A stretch of 64,000 bases of DNA from Actinokineospora alba (GCF_004362515.1 NZ_SNXU01000001.1:5704001-5768000), one strand, 5' to 3'; shown: positions 42,889 through 51,738, counted from the stretch's first letter. Notes: generated by a model not told the origin, from the letters alone. A program made the numbers and translations.

Positions 42889-44164
42889 GCTCGAGTTCTC
42901 CGTGCTCATGCGGGATCAGCCGGTATACGCGGTCTTTGAGTTCCTGCACGCGCTCGTAGTCGCGCTCCAGTCGCTCAGCCGATTCATGCCCCAGGTGCAC
43001 CGCCAGGGTGCTGGTGTAGAGGTCGACCGTCGGTTTGATCCGCCCGCCCGGCTTGAGCTTGACCCGCAGGTGAAGCACCGATGGTAGGGAGTTGATCTCC
43101 GCGACGACGTCCTCATCGATGCTCTCGATGACTCCGTCAAGCTCGGTCGGGGTGATCACCATGCACCCGTGCAGCAACCGCTCGTAGGTGCGGTTCGCAT
43201 AGCGCTCAAGGAATTCCGTCGGGCGCACGGCCGCCAGCGCGGTGAGGTCCGCCTGGTTCGCGCCGAGGCACGCGTCGTTGTACGCGGGCACGACACCGCC
43301 GGTCATCCGGGCGCCGACCTCGACAAGAGTGGGGCCCTGCGCGGTGAGGATCACCTCGGCATGCGTGGGACCGTGGTCGATCCCGAGCGCGTCGAGCGCC
43401 GCGGACGTATACGCGATCAGCTCCGCGACCTGCGGCGACGCCGGGTCCTGGATGTCGTCGCGGTCATAGATGTTGTGCACGCCCACGAGTCGCTTGCGGT
43501 ACTTCCAGACCGCGCTCGTGTAGCGCCGACCACCCAGGGACACCATGTCCACTGAGTACTCGTCACCGGCCAGATAGGACTGGACGAGCACTTCGCGGTT
43601 GGCGTCCTCGAAAATGGTCGCCGAGCCCAGCACCTGTTCCGCGGCCTTGCGAACCTGTTGCGGCGAGGTGCAGATGGCGACGCCGTCGGTGGCCGCCGAC
43701 GCGAGCGGCTTGACCACGACCGGGTAGTCCGCGCGGCGCTCGGCCCAGGCCACGATCTCCTCGGCGTCGTCGCTCTTGAACTGGTCGGCGCACCGAACGC
43801 CCGCCCGGCGCAGGGCCTCGATCATCTCGTACTTGTCGCGCCGGGCCTTGGATCCCGCGCTCGCGTTGCCGGGCAGGCCGAGCAGCTCGTTGAGCCGGTC
43901 GGTCCACTCGACACCGGGCTCCTGGCCGGTGACGACCGCCACCGGGGAGTACTTGGCGAGTTCGGCCGCGGCCTCCTCCGGTGTCGCGCGGGCGATGTTG
44001 GCCCGGTACGCGGTCAGATCCGGCAGCATCATCGAGGTCATCAGCTCGAGGCTGCTCTGCACGTGCACCACGTCCGCACCCGCCCGCGCGAACGCGGGGG
44101 GCAGGTGGTTGCCCGAGGTGTACCCGTCGACGATCACGGCGACGGGGCGCGGTTGTTCAGACAT
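42878..44164 (-). CDS. ATP-grasp ligase 2 (L-amino acid ligase-like)
   Basis: A 428-residue ATP-grasp enzyme. It begins RPVAVIVDGYTSGNHLPPAF; the ATP-grasp fold shows KARRDKYEMIEALRRAGVRC, YPVVVKPLASAATDGVAI, VLVQSYLAGDEYSVDMVSL and HAEVILTAQGPTLVEVGARM followed by TGG, the VEVGAR strand being typical of L-amino acid ligases such as BacD relatives. ATG 44164 follows TAGGAAC. It is clearly paralogous to ligase 4 at 47636-48904 (for example GYTSGNHLPPAFARAG against GYSTGNFLPAAFARIG), so the cluster probably makes at least two similar bonds or has diversified a ligase after duplication. Confidence 0.93.
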   Translation of the reverse strand: MSEQPRPVAVIVDGYTSGNHLPPAFARAGADVVHVQSSLELMTSMMLPDLTAYRANIARATPEEAAAELAKYSPVAVVTGQEPGVEWTDRLNELLGLPGNASAGSKARRDKYEMIEALRRAGVRCADQFKSDDAEEIVAWAERRADYPVVVKPLASAATDGVAICTSPQQVRKAAEQVLGSATIFEDANREVLVQSYLAGDEYSVDMVSLGGRRYTSAVWKYRKRLVGVHNIYDRDDIQDPASPQVAELIAYTSAALDALGIDHGPTHAEVILTAQGPTLVEVGARMTGGVVPAYNDACLGANQADLTALAAVRPTEFLERYANRTYERLLHGCMVITPTELDGVIESIDEDVVAEINSLPSVLHLRVKLKPGGRIKPTVDLYTSTLAVHLGHESAERLERDYERVQELKDRVYRLIPHEHGELEHDH

Positions 44165-44206
44165 GTTCCTACCCAGGGGTTCGTTGGGCTGCGCGGGCAA
44201 AACGCG

Positions 44207-44779
44207 TCATTCGACCTTCGTCATGGTCAAGTGGATGCGCGTGTCGCCACCGGCGTTGTACGCCGAGTGGTGCAGCTTGGTGTTGAGGATGTGGATGCGG
44301 CCGTCGGTCGGCACGTGGTAGGTGTGCCCGGTCCGCAGCAGCAGCCTGCAGTCCTCATTGGTCGTGATGGCCATGTGCGCGACGCGGGAGGCGTCGGTGT
44401 GCATGTGGTAGATCTCCGACGGGTGCAGCGCGACCAGGCGCATGCGGCCGATCTGGAACGGCAGGCTCTGGTAGATCTCGTAGAAGTAGGTGTCCTTCAG
44501 CTCTTCGTTGAAGAAGGCGAAGTCGGCCTCCTCGAAGTTCTTCGCACCGGTCACCTGGTTGAACTGGCCGTTTCCCGCGTCGTGCCACGGGTCCTCGGCG
44601 TTCGCGCGGTGGGTCAGGCCGAGCTTGCGCAGCCGGTGGTCGGGGTTCGCCGGGTCGGTGACCGGCACCCGCTCGACGACCTGCTGGTAGGCCTTGAGGA
44701 TTTCCTCGTGCTCGAACTGGAGACCGGGCACCAGTTCGACCATCTCGATGTTCACGGATTCGATAACGGACTGGGACAA
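44207..44779 (-). CDS. Aspartyl/asparaginyl beta-hydroxylase-like Fe(II)/2-oxoglutarate enzyme
   Basis: A 190-residue protein of the double-stranded beta-helix fold. The core runs from RLVALHPSEIYHMHTDASRV through CRLLLRTGHTYHVPTDGRIH to KLHHSAYNAGGDTRIHLTM: His-x-His/Asp near the first strand, a distal His in KLHHSAYN and an Arg (TRIHL) suited to the co-substrate carboxylate match the aspartyl/asparaginyl beta-hydroxylase family. Such enzymes hydroxylate Asp, Asn or other amino-acid side chains, free or carrier-bound. The gene lies between the ligase 2 and transporter genes, all leftward. A hydroxylated amino acid as building block is likely; the exact substrate is unknown. Confidence 0.85.
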   Translation of the reverse strand: MSQSVIESVNIEMVELVPGLQFEHEEILKAYQQVVERVPVTDPANPDHRLRKLGLTHRANAEDPWHDAGNGQFNQVTGAKNFEEADFAFFNEELKDTYFYEIYQSLPFQIGRMRLVALHPSEIYHMHTDASRVAHMAITTNEDCRLLLRTGHTYHVPTDGRIHILNTKLHHSAYNAGGDTRIHLTMTKVE

Positions 44780-44815
44780 GATCCACCCCTCGGGTTCGGT
44801 TGTGCTGTGCGGAGA

Positions 44816-46054
44816 TCACAGGTGTGCGGGACGCCACCTGTGCAGTGACCAGTCGACGAGCGGCTTGCAGGCCGCCCCGACCAGGAGGAATCCGGCCGCG
44901 ATCGCCAGCCACGCGGGCGTGCCGTAGGTGAGCGCGAGACCGAGGACGGCGGGGGCCAGCGCTTCGGCGACCCCACCGCCGAGGCCGAACACACCCGAGT
45001 ACTGGCCCTGCGCGTGTGGTGCGGCCAAACCGAACGAGTACTCCATCGACGCGGCCGAGTGCCACAGCTCGCCGATCGTGTAGACCGCCATCGACGCGAG
45101 CAGCAGGGCGATCGCGATGCCCGCGGGCTGGTCGCCCGCGGCCGCCATGATCACCATGCCCACGGCTACGGCCAGCCCGGCCCACCGCATACGGCGACCC
45201 GCTGTCACGTGGTCGGACACATTACGGCTGACCACCACCTGGAGGGTGATGACCATGACGGTGTTGAGCGCGAGCGCCACCGACACCATCCACCTCGGCG
45301 CGGCGGTGTGGTCGACGATCCACAGTGGCATCAGGAAGGTCGGCACGGCGAAGTGCAGCGACATCATGGAGTTCAGCACGGTCGCGGTGAGATACGGGCG
45401 GTCGCGCAGCGCCTCCCACCGGCCGACGACCACCGGCGCGGCGACCGGGGCGAGCCGGGGCAGGCGGGTGAGCATGATCGCGCCGCCGACGAAGGCCAGC
45501 ACGCGGCCGCCGATCAGCGCCAGGTAGGCGCTTTCGGTGTCGAGCTGGATCGCGATGCCCGCGGCCAGCGACCCGAGAGCCAGCGCGAGGTTGACCACCG
45601 AGCGCAGATACGCCCGGAACTTCGCCGGATTGTCCCCGCCGAAGCCGCGGATGAGCGGGGCCTTGCTCGACTTGTCGGCGGCGAACACCAGTCCGACCAG
45701 GATCGAGACGAGGATGTAGGGCCCCAGGGTGGTGACGAACATGTAGCAGGTCATGGCGGCCGCGCCCGCGACCATGACCACGATCTGCGTCTCGCGGGCG
45801 CCGAAGCGGTCGGCGATCCGGCCCGCGAGCACGCCCGCGACCAAGCCGACCATGGCCCCGATGAACAGCCCCAGTGCGACCTGCGCCATCGGCAGCCCGA
45901 CGATGCGGGTGAAGTAGAGGGCGCTGCCCGCCATGAACATGCCGCTGCCGAGCGCGTTGACGAACGACGCCACCGCGAGCGCCCGCTGCGGCGGGGTCTC
46001 CGGCAGGAGCCTGGCCACCGGTCCGGGCTTGGCCGGAGCCTCGGTCAGCGCCAT
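44816..46054 (-). CDS. MFS transporter
   Basis: A 412-residue major facilitator superfamily protein with about 12 hydrophobic helices. The loop 2-3 signature is VLAGRIADRFGARETQIVV; RGFGGDNPAKFRAYLRSVVNLALALG lies in the fourth-fifth helix region and a second-half equivalent at SRNVSDHVTAGRRMRWAGL. No N-terminal signal and no fused domain. ATG 46054 overlaps the ligase 3 stop by 10 bp. In this setting (compare BacE of the bacilysin cluster) it is the likely exporter and self-resistance determinant for the peptide product. Confidence 0.92.
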   Translation of the reverse strand: MALTEAPAKPGPVARLLPETPPQRALAVASFVNALGSGMFMAGSALYFTRIVGLPMAQVALGLFIGAMVGLVAGVLAGRIADRFGARETQIVVMVAGAAAMTCYMFVTTLGPYILVSILVGLVFAADKSSKAPLIRGFGGDNPAKFRAYLRSVVNLALALGSLAAGIAIQLDTESAYLALIGGRVLAFVGGAIMLTRLPRLAPVAAPVVVGRWEALRDRPYLTATVLNSMMSLHFAVPTFLMPLWIVDHTAAPRWMVSVALALNTVMVITLQVVVSRNVSDHVTAGRRMRWAGLAVAVGMVIMAAAGDQPAGIAIALLLASMAVYTIGELWHSAASMEYSFGLAAPHAQGQYSGVFGLGGGVAEALAPAVLGLALTYGTPAWLAIAAGFLLVGAACKPLVDWSLHRWRPAHL

Positions 46055-47385
46055 AGCTGGTCCTTGTAGTCCTCGTCGGGCCAGATCTCGCGCTGCCAGG
46101 CGCGCAGCTCGCGCATCGGCCCGCCGGACGGCGCGATGAGCAGCCGCTCGTCGAACCACACGCGCAGTTCGTCGAACCGGCGCAGCATCGCCTCCTCCGA
46201 CTCCGCGGAGACCAGGACCTGGGCGATGCGGGCGTTGGTGCTGCCGACCCCGGCGGCGATCTGGCCGCCGAAGGCGAACTCGACGCGCACGTACTCGACC
46301 CCGGGCAGTTCCCGCATCGCCGCGGGCGACGGACAGCTGAACAGAGTGCCCGGCCTGCCCATCAGGTAGGTGCCGCCGATGGTCCCCGATCGGATCTGGA
46401 TGTCGAGGTCGGGCTTGCGGCCCAGCGCGCCCAGCAACGCGGCCTCGCCGAGGTGGACGTTGAACTTGGCCTGGACTTCCTCGTGCACCAGGGCGCCGCC
46501 ACGGCGGGCGGCGCACTCGCCGAAGGTCAGCGTGCCCAACTCGGCGTCGTAGAAGAACTCCATGTGGAACACGCCGTCGCGCAGCCCCAGCGCCTTCAGG
46601 GCGCGCCGGACGACGGGTTCGCCGAGTTCGTAGGCCCAGGATTCGGTGTCCGGGTCGAACCGGCGCAGCCAGAGCGGCAGCGCCTGGTCGACTGTGGACA
46701 GACAGGGCAGGCCGTAGCGCCCCAGCGCGCAGAACATGACCTCGCCGTCGTAGACGATGCCGTCGGCGACCCATTCCTCGCCGCCGTCGACGAACTCCTC
46801 CAAGGCGAACGTGCGCTGCGCGGTGCGCTCCGCGCGGTACTTGTCGCTGAGGTCGCGCAGCTGCTGAAGCGAGGTGACCACCGTGGTCATGGCCGTGGCC
46901 GCGCCCGCGATGGGTTTGAGGACCGCGCGCTCATAGGGCAGCGCATCGATCCCACTCACGTCATGGATGTCGTCGATGACGGTGGTTCGCGCAGCGGGGA
47001 TGCCGACCTCGCGCACCCGCTGCTTCTGCAGGGTCTTGTCGCGGAAACGCACCGCGGTGACCGGGTCGATCGCCCGCGCCCCAAGGTGTTCGGCGAGCAC
47101 CCCGGCGGTCACCATCGCCCACTCGTCGCTGGTCTGCACGGCGTCGAACCGGCGGTCGCCGAGTCCGGCGCGGTGCAGCGCGCTCAGCACGGACTCCGGG
47201 CTCGACACCTGGTCGACGCGCAGCACGGTCATCCCGTCGGGGACCAACTGCAGCCCGTAGTCGTGCGCGCCCGCGCCCCACGCCACCACGGCTTCGACGT
47301 CATGGCGTTCGCATGCCTCCAAGACGTACTTGTCCACGCCGAGTATCAACACCAGCGGTCTGGGTTCAGAGGTCATCTGGTCCAT
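46045..47385 (-). CDS. ATP-grasp ligase 3
   Basis: A 446-residue ATP-grasp enzyme only distantly like ligases 2 and 4. After EPRPLVLILGVDKYVLEACE it shows RFRDKTLQKQRVREVGIPAA, YERAVLKPIAGAATAMTTVV, TFALEEFVDGGEEWVADGIV and LTFGECAARRGGALVHEEVQ as the metal-binding strand. The C-terminal domain (IQIRSGTIGGTYLMGRPGTL) resembles the LAL-type C-terminal region. The start is uncertain: ATG 47385, ATG 47376 and ATG 47439 are in frame and none has a strong ribosome-binding site. It is the first gene of the leftward run and is divergent from ligase 4. Confidence 0.9.
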   Translation of the reverse strand: MDQMTSEPRPLVLILGVDKYVLEACERHDVEAVVAWGAGAHDYGLQLVPDGMTVLRVDQVSSPESVLSALHRAGLGDRRFDAVQTSDEWAMVTAGVLAEHLGARAIDPVTAVRFRDKTLQKQRVREVGIPAARTTVIDDIHDVSGIDALPYERAVLKPIAGAATAMTTVVTSLQQLRDLSDKYRAERTAQRTFALEEFVDGGEEWVADGIVYDGEVMFCALGRYGLPCLSTVDQALPLWLRRFDPDTESWAYELGEPVVRRALKALGLRDGVFHMEFFYDAELGTLTFGECAARRGGALVHEEVQAKFNVHLGEAALLGALGRKPDLDIQIRSGTIGGTYLMGRPGTLFSCPSPAAMRELPGVEYVRVEFAFGGQIAAGVGSTNARIAQVLVSAESEEAMLRRFDELRVWFDERLLIAPSGGPMRELRAWQREIWPDEDYKDQLWR

Positions 47386-47635
47386 CGCATTCGGGTATGA
47401 CCGGGCCGAGGCCCGAACAGCGGACAAGTGGTGGAACATCGAAACGAAGAGTGACAGTCACGCGACAAGGGTGTCTTCCTCAATGCTGCCTATAGGTTCA
47501 GCTACCCCCCGCACCCATGATTTCGTCACGAGCGCTGATTGAAGCCACCGCATGAACCGCATTGGCGGATAAGCTCGCGACTCGCGGAGCCGCTGTTTCC
47601 CGCGTCGAGGAATGTCACCGAAAGGCGATGACGAG
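47386..47635. promoter_or_regulatory. Divergent promoter region between ATP-grasp ligases 3 and 4
   Basis: About 250 bp, A+T-richer than the flanking genes, that must drive the leftward cluster and the rightward ligase 4/GMC genes. It contains the palindrome GTGAC-A-GTCAC at 47451-47461, a candidate operator. I see no convincing -35/-10 pair and no regulator gene in the cluster. Confidence 0.5.
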
Positions 47636-48904
47636 ATGACCGGTGTTTCCCACCAGCCCACAGCCGTGATCGTCGACGGTTACTCGACGGGTAACTTCCT
47701 GCCTGCCGCGTTCGCCAGGATCGGCGTGCGCGTGGTGCACGTGCGCAGCTCGGCGGAGCTCATGGCGTCCATGGTCGCGCCGGAGATGGCCGACTACGAC
47801 GCCGAGTTCGTCTGCCCCGACGCCGAGGCGTTCGACCGCACCTGCGCCCAGTTGGCCGAGCTGAACCCGGTCGCGGTCCTCACCGGCCAGGAGCCGGGGG
47901 TCCCGCTCGCCGACGCGCTGAGCGAGCGGCTGGGGTTGGCCACCAACGGGTCGGCGCTGTCGCGGGCACGGCGCGACAAGTACACGATGATCGAGACGCT
48001 GCGCACGGCCGGCATCCACTGCGCCGACCAGATTCTCGCCAGGAGCGCCGCGGAGGCCGTCGCGTGGGCCGAGGAGCGCGGCGAGTACCCGGTCGTGGTC
48101 AAGCCGCTGAGCTCGGCGTCGTCGGACTGTGTCAGCGTGTGCCGCGACGCGGGCGAGGTGGCCGCGGGCGCGGCGGCGGTGCTCGCCGCGGTCGACATCT
48201 TCGACCGGCCCAACACCGAGGTCCTGGTGCAGTCGTTCCTCTCGGGCACCGAGTACATCGTGGACACCGTCGCGGTGGCGGGCAGGCGCTACGTGTGCGG
48301 CGTCTGGGCGTACGACAAGACCACCACGGCGGCGGGCAAGCGGACCTACGACCGCGACATCCTGCTCGACTCGGCCGAGTCGCCGGTGCCCGAGCTGGTC
48401 GCCTACCTCGACACGGTCCTCGCCGCGCTGGGCATCGTCCACGGGCCCGCGCACGCCGAGGTGATCATCACCCCCGACGGCCCGGCGCTGGTGGAGATCG
48501 GCGCCCGGCTCAACGGCAACATGAACCCGGGTTTCCACGACGCGTGCCTCGGCGCGAACCAGGCCGACCTGATCGCCTTGGCGTACGCGCGTCCCGACGA
48601 GTTCCTCGAGCGCTACGCCGACCGCGTCTACACCCGGCGTCAGCCCGCGATCGTGCACAGCACCACCACCGACCTCGACGGCATCGTCAGCGAGGTCGAC
48701 CAGGCCGCCGTCGCCGCGATCAGTGAGCTGCCGAGCGTGCACCTGGTCGGGGTGAAGCTGGCCCCGGGCAACCGGATCCGGCCGACCGAGGACCTGCTCA
48801 CCAGCCCGCTGCGGATCTTCATGACCGCACCGGACCCCGTCGAGCTCGACCTGGACTACAAGACGATCCAGACGCTCAAGGACCAGGTGTACCGAATCGG
48901 ATAG
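47636..48904 (+). CDS. ATP-grasp ligase 4 (paralogue of ligase 2)
   Basis: A 422-residue ATP-grasp enzyme. QPTAVIVDGYSTGNFLPAAF, LSRARRDKYTMIETLRTAGI, YPVVVKPLSSASSDCVSVC, VLVQSFLSGTEYIVDTVAV and GPALVEIGARLNGNMNPGFH, followed by DACLGANQADLIALAYARPD, align along the whole length with ligase 2. A difference is NGNM here against TGGV in ligase 2 after the VEIGAR strand, near the metal/substrate site, which suggests a different amine or acid partner. ATG 47636 has AAAGG 10 bp upstream; ATG 47612 is in frame. It is transcribed away from the rest of the cluster. Confidence 0.92.
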   Translation: MTGVSHQPTAVIVDGYSTGNFLPAAFARIGVRVVHVRSSAELMASMVAPEMADYDAEFVCPDAEAFDRTCAQLAELNPVAVLTGQEPGVPLADALSERLGLATNGSALSRARRDKYTMIETLRTAGIHCADQILARSAAEAVAWAEERGEYPVVVKPLSSASSDCVSVCRDAGEVAAGAAAVLAAVDIFDRPNTEVLVQSFLSGTEYIVDTVAVAGRRYVCGVWAYDKTTTAAGKRTYDRDILLDSAESPVPELVAYLDTVLAALGIVHGPAHAEVIITPDGPALVEIGARLNGNMNPGFHDACLGANQADLIALAYARPDEFLERYADRVYTRRQPAIVHSTTTDLDGIVSEVDQAAVAAISELPSVHLVGVKLAPGNRIRPTEDLLTSPLRIFMTAPDPVELDLDYKTIQTLKDQVYRIG

Positions 48905-49025
48905 CTCGAATTTGTCATCTGTCCGCAATTCACATGATCGTGACGCGCTGTCCTGTCCGGTTTTTGTGAAGATGCTTGACCTGGTCATTCGAACACAGAA
49001 CACTCCGCGCCACCCCAAGCCGACC

Positions 49026-49037
49026 TTGTGCGCACAA
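49026..49037. promoter_or_regulatory. Perfect 12-bp palindrome before the Tat-exported subunit gene
   Basis: TTGTGCGCACAA lies 11 bp upstream of ATG 49049, overlapping the region expected for ribosome binding. Its symmetry and place fit an operator for a dimeric regulator. The intergenic gap 48905-49048 otherwise shows only a possible TTGACC at 48974-48979. Confidence 0.35.
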
Positions 49038-49048
49038 CGGAGTGATGG

Positions 49049-49939
49049 ATGACTGAGGCGGAATCGAATCGCCGGACGTTTCTCAATCGGATGGGACTGT
49101 TCGGTGTGTTGGCGGGCGCCGCGGTCGCGTTGCCGGTCTCCGCGTACGCGGGTCCGTCCGGCACCACGACCCTGCCGAGCCTGGTTCTCGACCTCCTTCG
49201 CCCGGCGCTGAACACCGTGTCCCGGCAGACCTACAACGCGCTGACCGTGTTCGCCGTGCCCGGGCCGGACGAGTACTCGAAGCGGCAGGGCACACCACGC
49301 TCCGAGCCGGGTGCCATCGAGGCCCGCGCGACCGACTTCATGCTCCACGCGCTCGACAATTTCGTGCCGTTCCCCGACGAGTTGGCCCGGCCGATCGCGG
49401 GCACGCTGGCGGCGGGCCTCGGCGGGGTGCCGATCACTTTGTCCGGCGGGCTGCTCGGCCTCGATCTGTCCGCTGTGGACTCACTCGGCGGCGCGGTGGA
49501 CGCGCTGCTGGACAACGACGAGGTGCTGCCGCTGTCGATGGTGATCGCCTTGTTGTTGAACTCCCTTGCCCTGCGGGTGAATCCGCTGTCGGCGACCGGC
49601 GTGCTGCAGTCGCCTTTCGCGAGGTTGAGCTATGCCGAGAAGGCCAAGGCGTTCAGCCTGCTCGAGGGTGGCGACTCCGGGCTGGTCGGCGCGGCCGACG
49701 GCGACGTGCCGGAGCCCCTGCGGGACTCGGTGTCCGGGCTCGGCAGGTTCCTCGGCGGCTCGCTGATCACCTTCAGCACCTTCAGCACCTACTCGGAGTG
49801 GGCGGTGTTCTCGCCGAGCACCCGCTCGCTCACCGGCGTCCCGGTCGGCTGGAAGATCAGTGATTACGACGCTGGCGTGCTCGACGGCTGGGACGACCTG
49901 CGCGGCTACTACCAGAACCGCAAGGCGGTGTCGGCCTGA
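49049..49939 (+). CDS. Tat-exported small subunit (gluconate 2-dehydrogenase subunit 3-like)
   Basis: A 296-residue protein with a twin-arginine signal: SNRRTFLNRMGLFGVLAGAA followed by a cleavable AYA-G. The mature part is mostly helical (FMLHALDNFVPFPDELARPI, LPLSMVIALLLNSLALRV, ARLSYAEKAKAFSLLEGGDS) and ends in a Trp/Tyr-rich segment. Its partner is the GMC oxidoreductase encoded next, whose start shares one base with this stop (TGATG). In such pairs the small subunit carries the Tat signal and takes the flavoprotein across the membrane by hitchhiking. Confidence 0.8.
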   Translation: MTEAESNRRTFLNRMGLFGVLAGAAVALPVSAYAGPSGTTTLPSLVLDLLRPALNTVSRQTYNALTVFAVPGPDEYSKRQGTPRSEPGAIEARATDFMLHALDNFVPFPDELARPIAGTLAAGLGGVPITLSGGLLGLDLSAVDSLGGAVDALLDNDEVLPLSMVIALLLNSLALRVNPLSATGVLQSPFARLSYAEKAKAFSLLEGGDSGLVGAADGDVPEPLRDSVSGLGRFLGGSLITFSTFSTYSEWAVFSPSTRSLTGVPVGWKISDYDAGVLDGWDDLRGYYQNRKAVSA

Positions 49940-51714
49940 TGCGCGACGTCATCGTCATCGGCGCGGGCGGCTGCGGGCCGGTCGTCGCGAAAGAACTGGC
50001 CGCGCACGGGCTCGACGTGCTGCTGATCGAAGGCGGTCCGCGACACGCGAACCCGCGCAAGGAATGGAGCCTGCTGGAGAACGACGCGGCGCACATCCTC
50101 AACGGGTATCTCCGCGTCGGGCCGGAGGACCGGTCGAAGCCCGCCTGGTATCGCGAACTGCCGCAGAATTCCTTCCTCTGGCAGGTCTCCGGGGTCGGCG
50201 GCACGACCCAGCACTATTTCGGGAACTGTCCGCGGGCGTATCCCGGTGTGTTCCGCGGATACACCGGCGCCGACAAGGCGAATTACGACGTCGATTATCT
50301 GTTCCCCTTCGGTTACAGCGACTTGGTGCCGTACTACGAGTGGGTCGAAGCGACCCTGCCCGTGTCCACCGCGCCGATGGGAACCAAGGAGACCGTGTAC
50401 TTCCGGGGCTGCGAGACCCTGGGTATCCCGGTGCAGACGACCAAGACCACGAAGGGCGCCTCCTACCGGCCGCAGGAGAACGCGATCCTGCCGCCGGGTG
50501 GCCACGCGGGTCTGACCACCGACCGGTCGAAGCTGGTCTTCCCGCTGTCGACCGGGTGCACGTTCTGCGGTCACTGCATCCAGGGCTGCATGCAGCCGAT
50601 CAGTGTGCCGCGCAACCTGACCGCTCGACGGTCCACCGACAACAGCTACGTGCCGATGGCGCTCACCGCGAACGCGTGGTCGGCCCCCGGCAAGGCGGTC
50701 ACGCTGGTCACCGACGCGATGGTCACGAAGATCCACACCGGTCAGGTGGACGGACGCCTGTCGGCCACCGGCGTCACCTGGCGAGACAACGAGACCGGGG
50801 AACAGCACCGTGAGGACGCCCGCGTGGTGGTCCTGTCCGGGGGCGCCGTGGAAAGCCCGCGGTTGTGGCTCAACAGCGGGCTGCCCAACCCCAACGACTG
50901 GGTCGGGCGCGGATTCACCGACCACTACCTCGACCTCGTGTGCGGTGTGTTCGACGACGAGGTCGGCAACTCCAAAGGCCCGCACTCCTCGGCGCGCTGC
51001 GACTTCCCGGGGTACGGCGCACTGCAGAACGTCGGCATCGGCCCGGCCATCCAGGCACTCGCCATGACGTTCAGCGACAGCGGTATCCGCGGTCAGTACA
51101 CCAACGGGCGCGGGTCGACGGGCAGCTGGGACGGCCCCACCGGCAGGCTGGCCGCGAACGAACTCAAGGACACGCTGCTGCACGGCGTGGACCGGATCCT
51201 CAACGTCGTGACCCTCACCGACGACGATGTGATGCCCGACAACCGGATCACCCTGTCGGCGATGCCCGCCGATGAGAACGGTCCGGCGCCGAAGGTGCGG
51301 ATGGACCAACGCGGCCGGTCGGCGCGCAGTGTGCGCAACCGGGAGTTCCTGGCCCGCAAGGCGGTGGACCTGCTGCGCGGGGCGGGGGCGAAGAAGGTGT
51401 ACCGGATGGATCTGGCGCCGCTGATGATGCATGTCCACTCGACGATGCGCATGGGCGTCTCCGAGACTGACTCGGTGTTGGACGCGAACGCGGAGTCTCG
51501 GGCGGTGAAGCGGTTGTTTGTCGCGGACAACTCGGCGCTGCCGAACAGCATTGGGGGGCCGAATCCGACGCTGACCAGTCAGGCGTTGGCTACTCGGACG
51601 GCGGAGAAGATCTTCCAGGGTTACTTCGGTGGGGATCCTTGGGTGGCTTCTGGGGCGCCGGTGGTTTCGACGGATCAGCGGATTACTCGGCGGATGGGCG
51701 AGTTGGGGCTCTGA
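49939..51714 (+). CDS. GMC-family FAD oxidoreductase with four-Cys motif
   Basis: A 591-residue glucose-methanol-choline oxidoreductase. The FAD Rossmann motif is VIVIGAGGCGPVVAKELAAH with LLIEGGP; GVGGTTQHYFGN is the GMC signature region, and the C-terminal NPTLTSQALATRTAEKI with MHVHSTMRMG holds the active-site His. A segment C-x2-C-x2-C-x3-C (CTFCGHCIQGC) resembles an iron-sulfur binding loop, seen in some dehydrogenase members. It has no signal peptide itself and probably leaves the cell together with the Tat subunit. It would oxidise an alcohol, sugar or sterol at the cell surface. A role in maturing the ATP-grasp product outside the cell is possible but unsupported. Confidence 0.9.
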   Translation: MRDVIVIGAGGCGPVVAKELAAHGLDVLLIEGGPRHANPRKEWSLLENDAAHILNGYLRVGPEDRSKPAWYRELPQNSFLWQVSGVGGTTQHYFGNCPRAYPGVFRGYTGADKANYDVDYLFPFGYSDLVPYYEWVEATLPVSTAPMGTKETVYFRGCETLGIPVQTTKTTKGASYRPQENAILPPGGHAGLTTDRSKLVFPLSTGCTFCGHCIQGCMQPISVPRNLTARRSTDNSYVPMALTANAWSAPGKAVTLVTDAMVTKIHTGQVDGRLSATGVTWRDNETGEQHREDARVVVLSGGAVESPRLWLNSGLPNPNDWVGRGFTDHYLDLVCGVFDDEVGNSKGPHSSARCDFPGYGALQNVGIGPAIQALAMTFSDSGIRGQYTNGRGSTGSWDGPTGRLAANELKDTLLHGVDRILNVVTLTDDDVMPDNRITLSAMPADENGPAPKVRMDQRGRSARSVRNREFLARKAVDLLRGAGAKKVYRMDLAPLMMHVHSTMRMGVSETDSVLDANAESRAVKRLFVADNSALPNSIGGPNPTLTSQALATRTAEKIFQGYFGGDPWVASGAPVVSTDQRITRRMGELGL

Positions 51715-51738
51715 CGCCGGCGGGTTTGGGTGCTGGGT

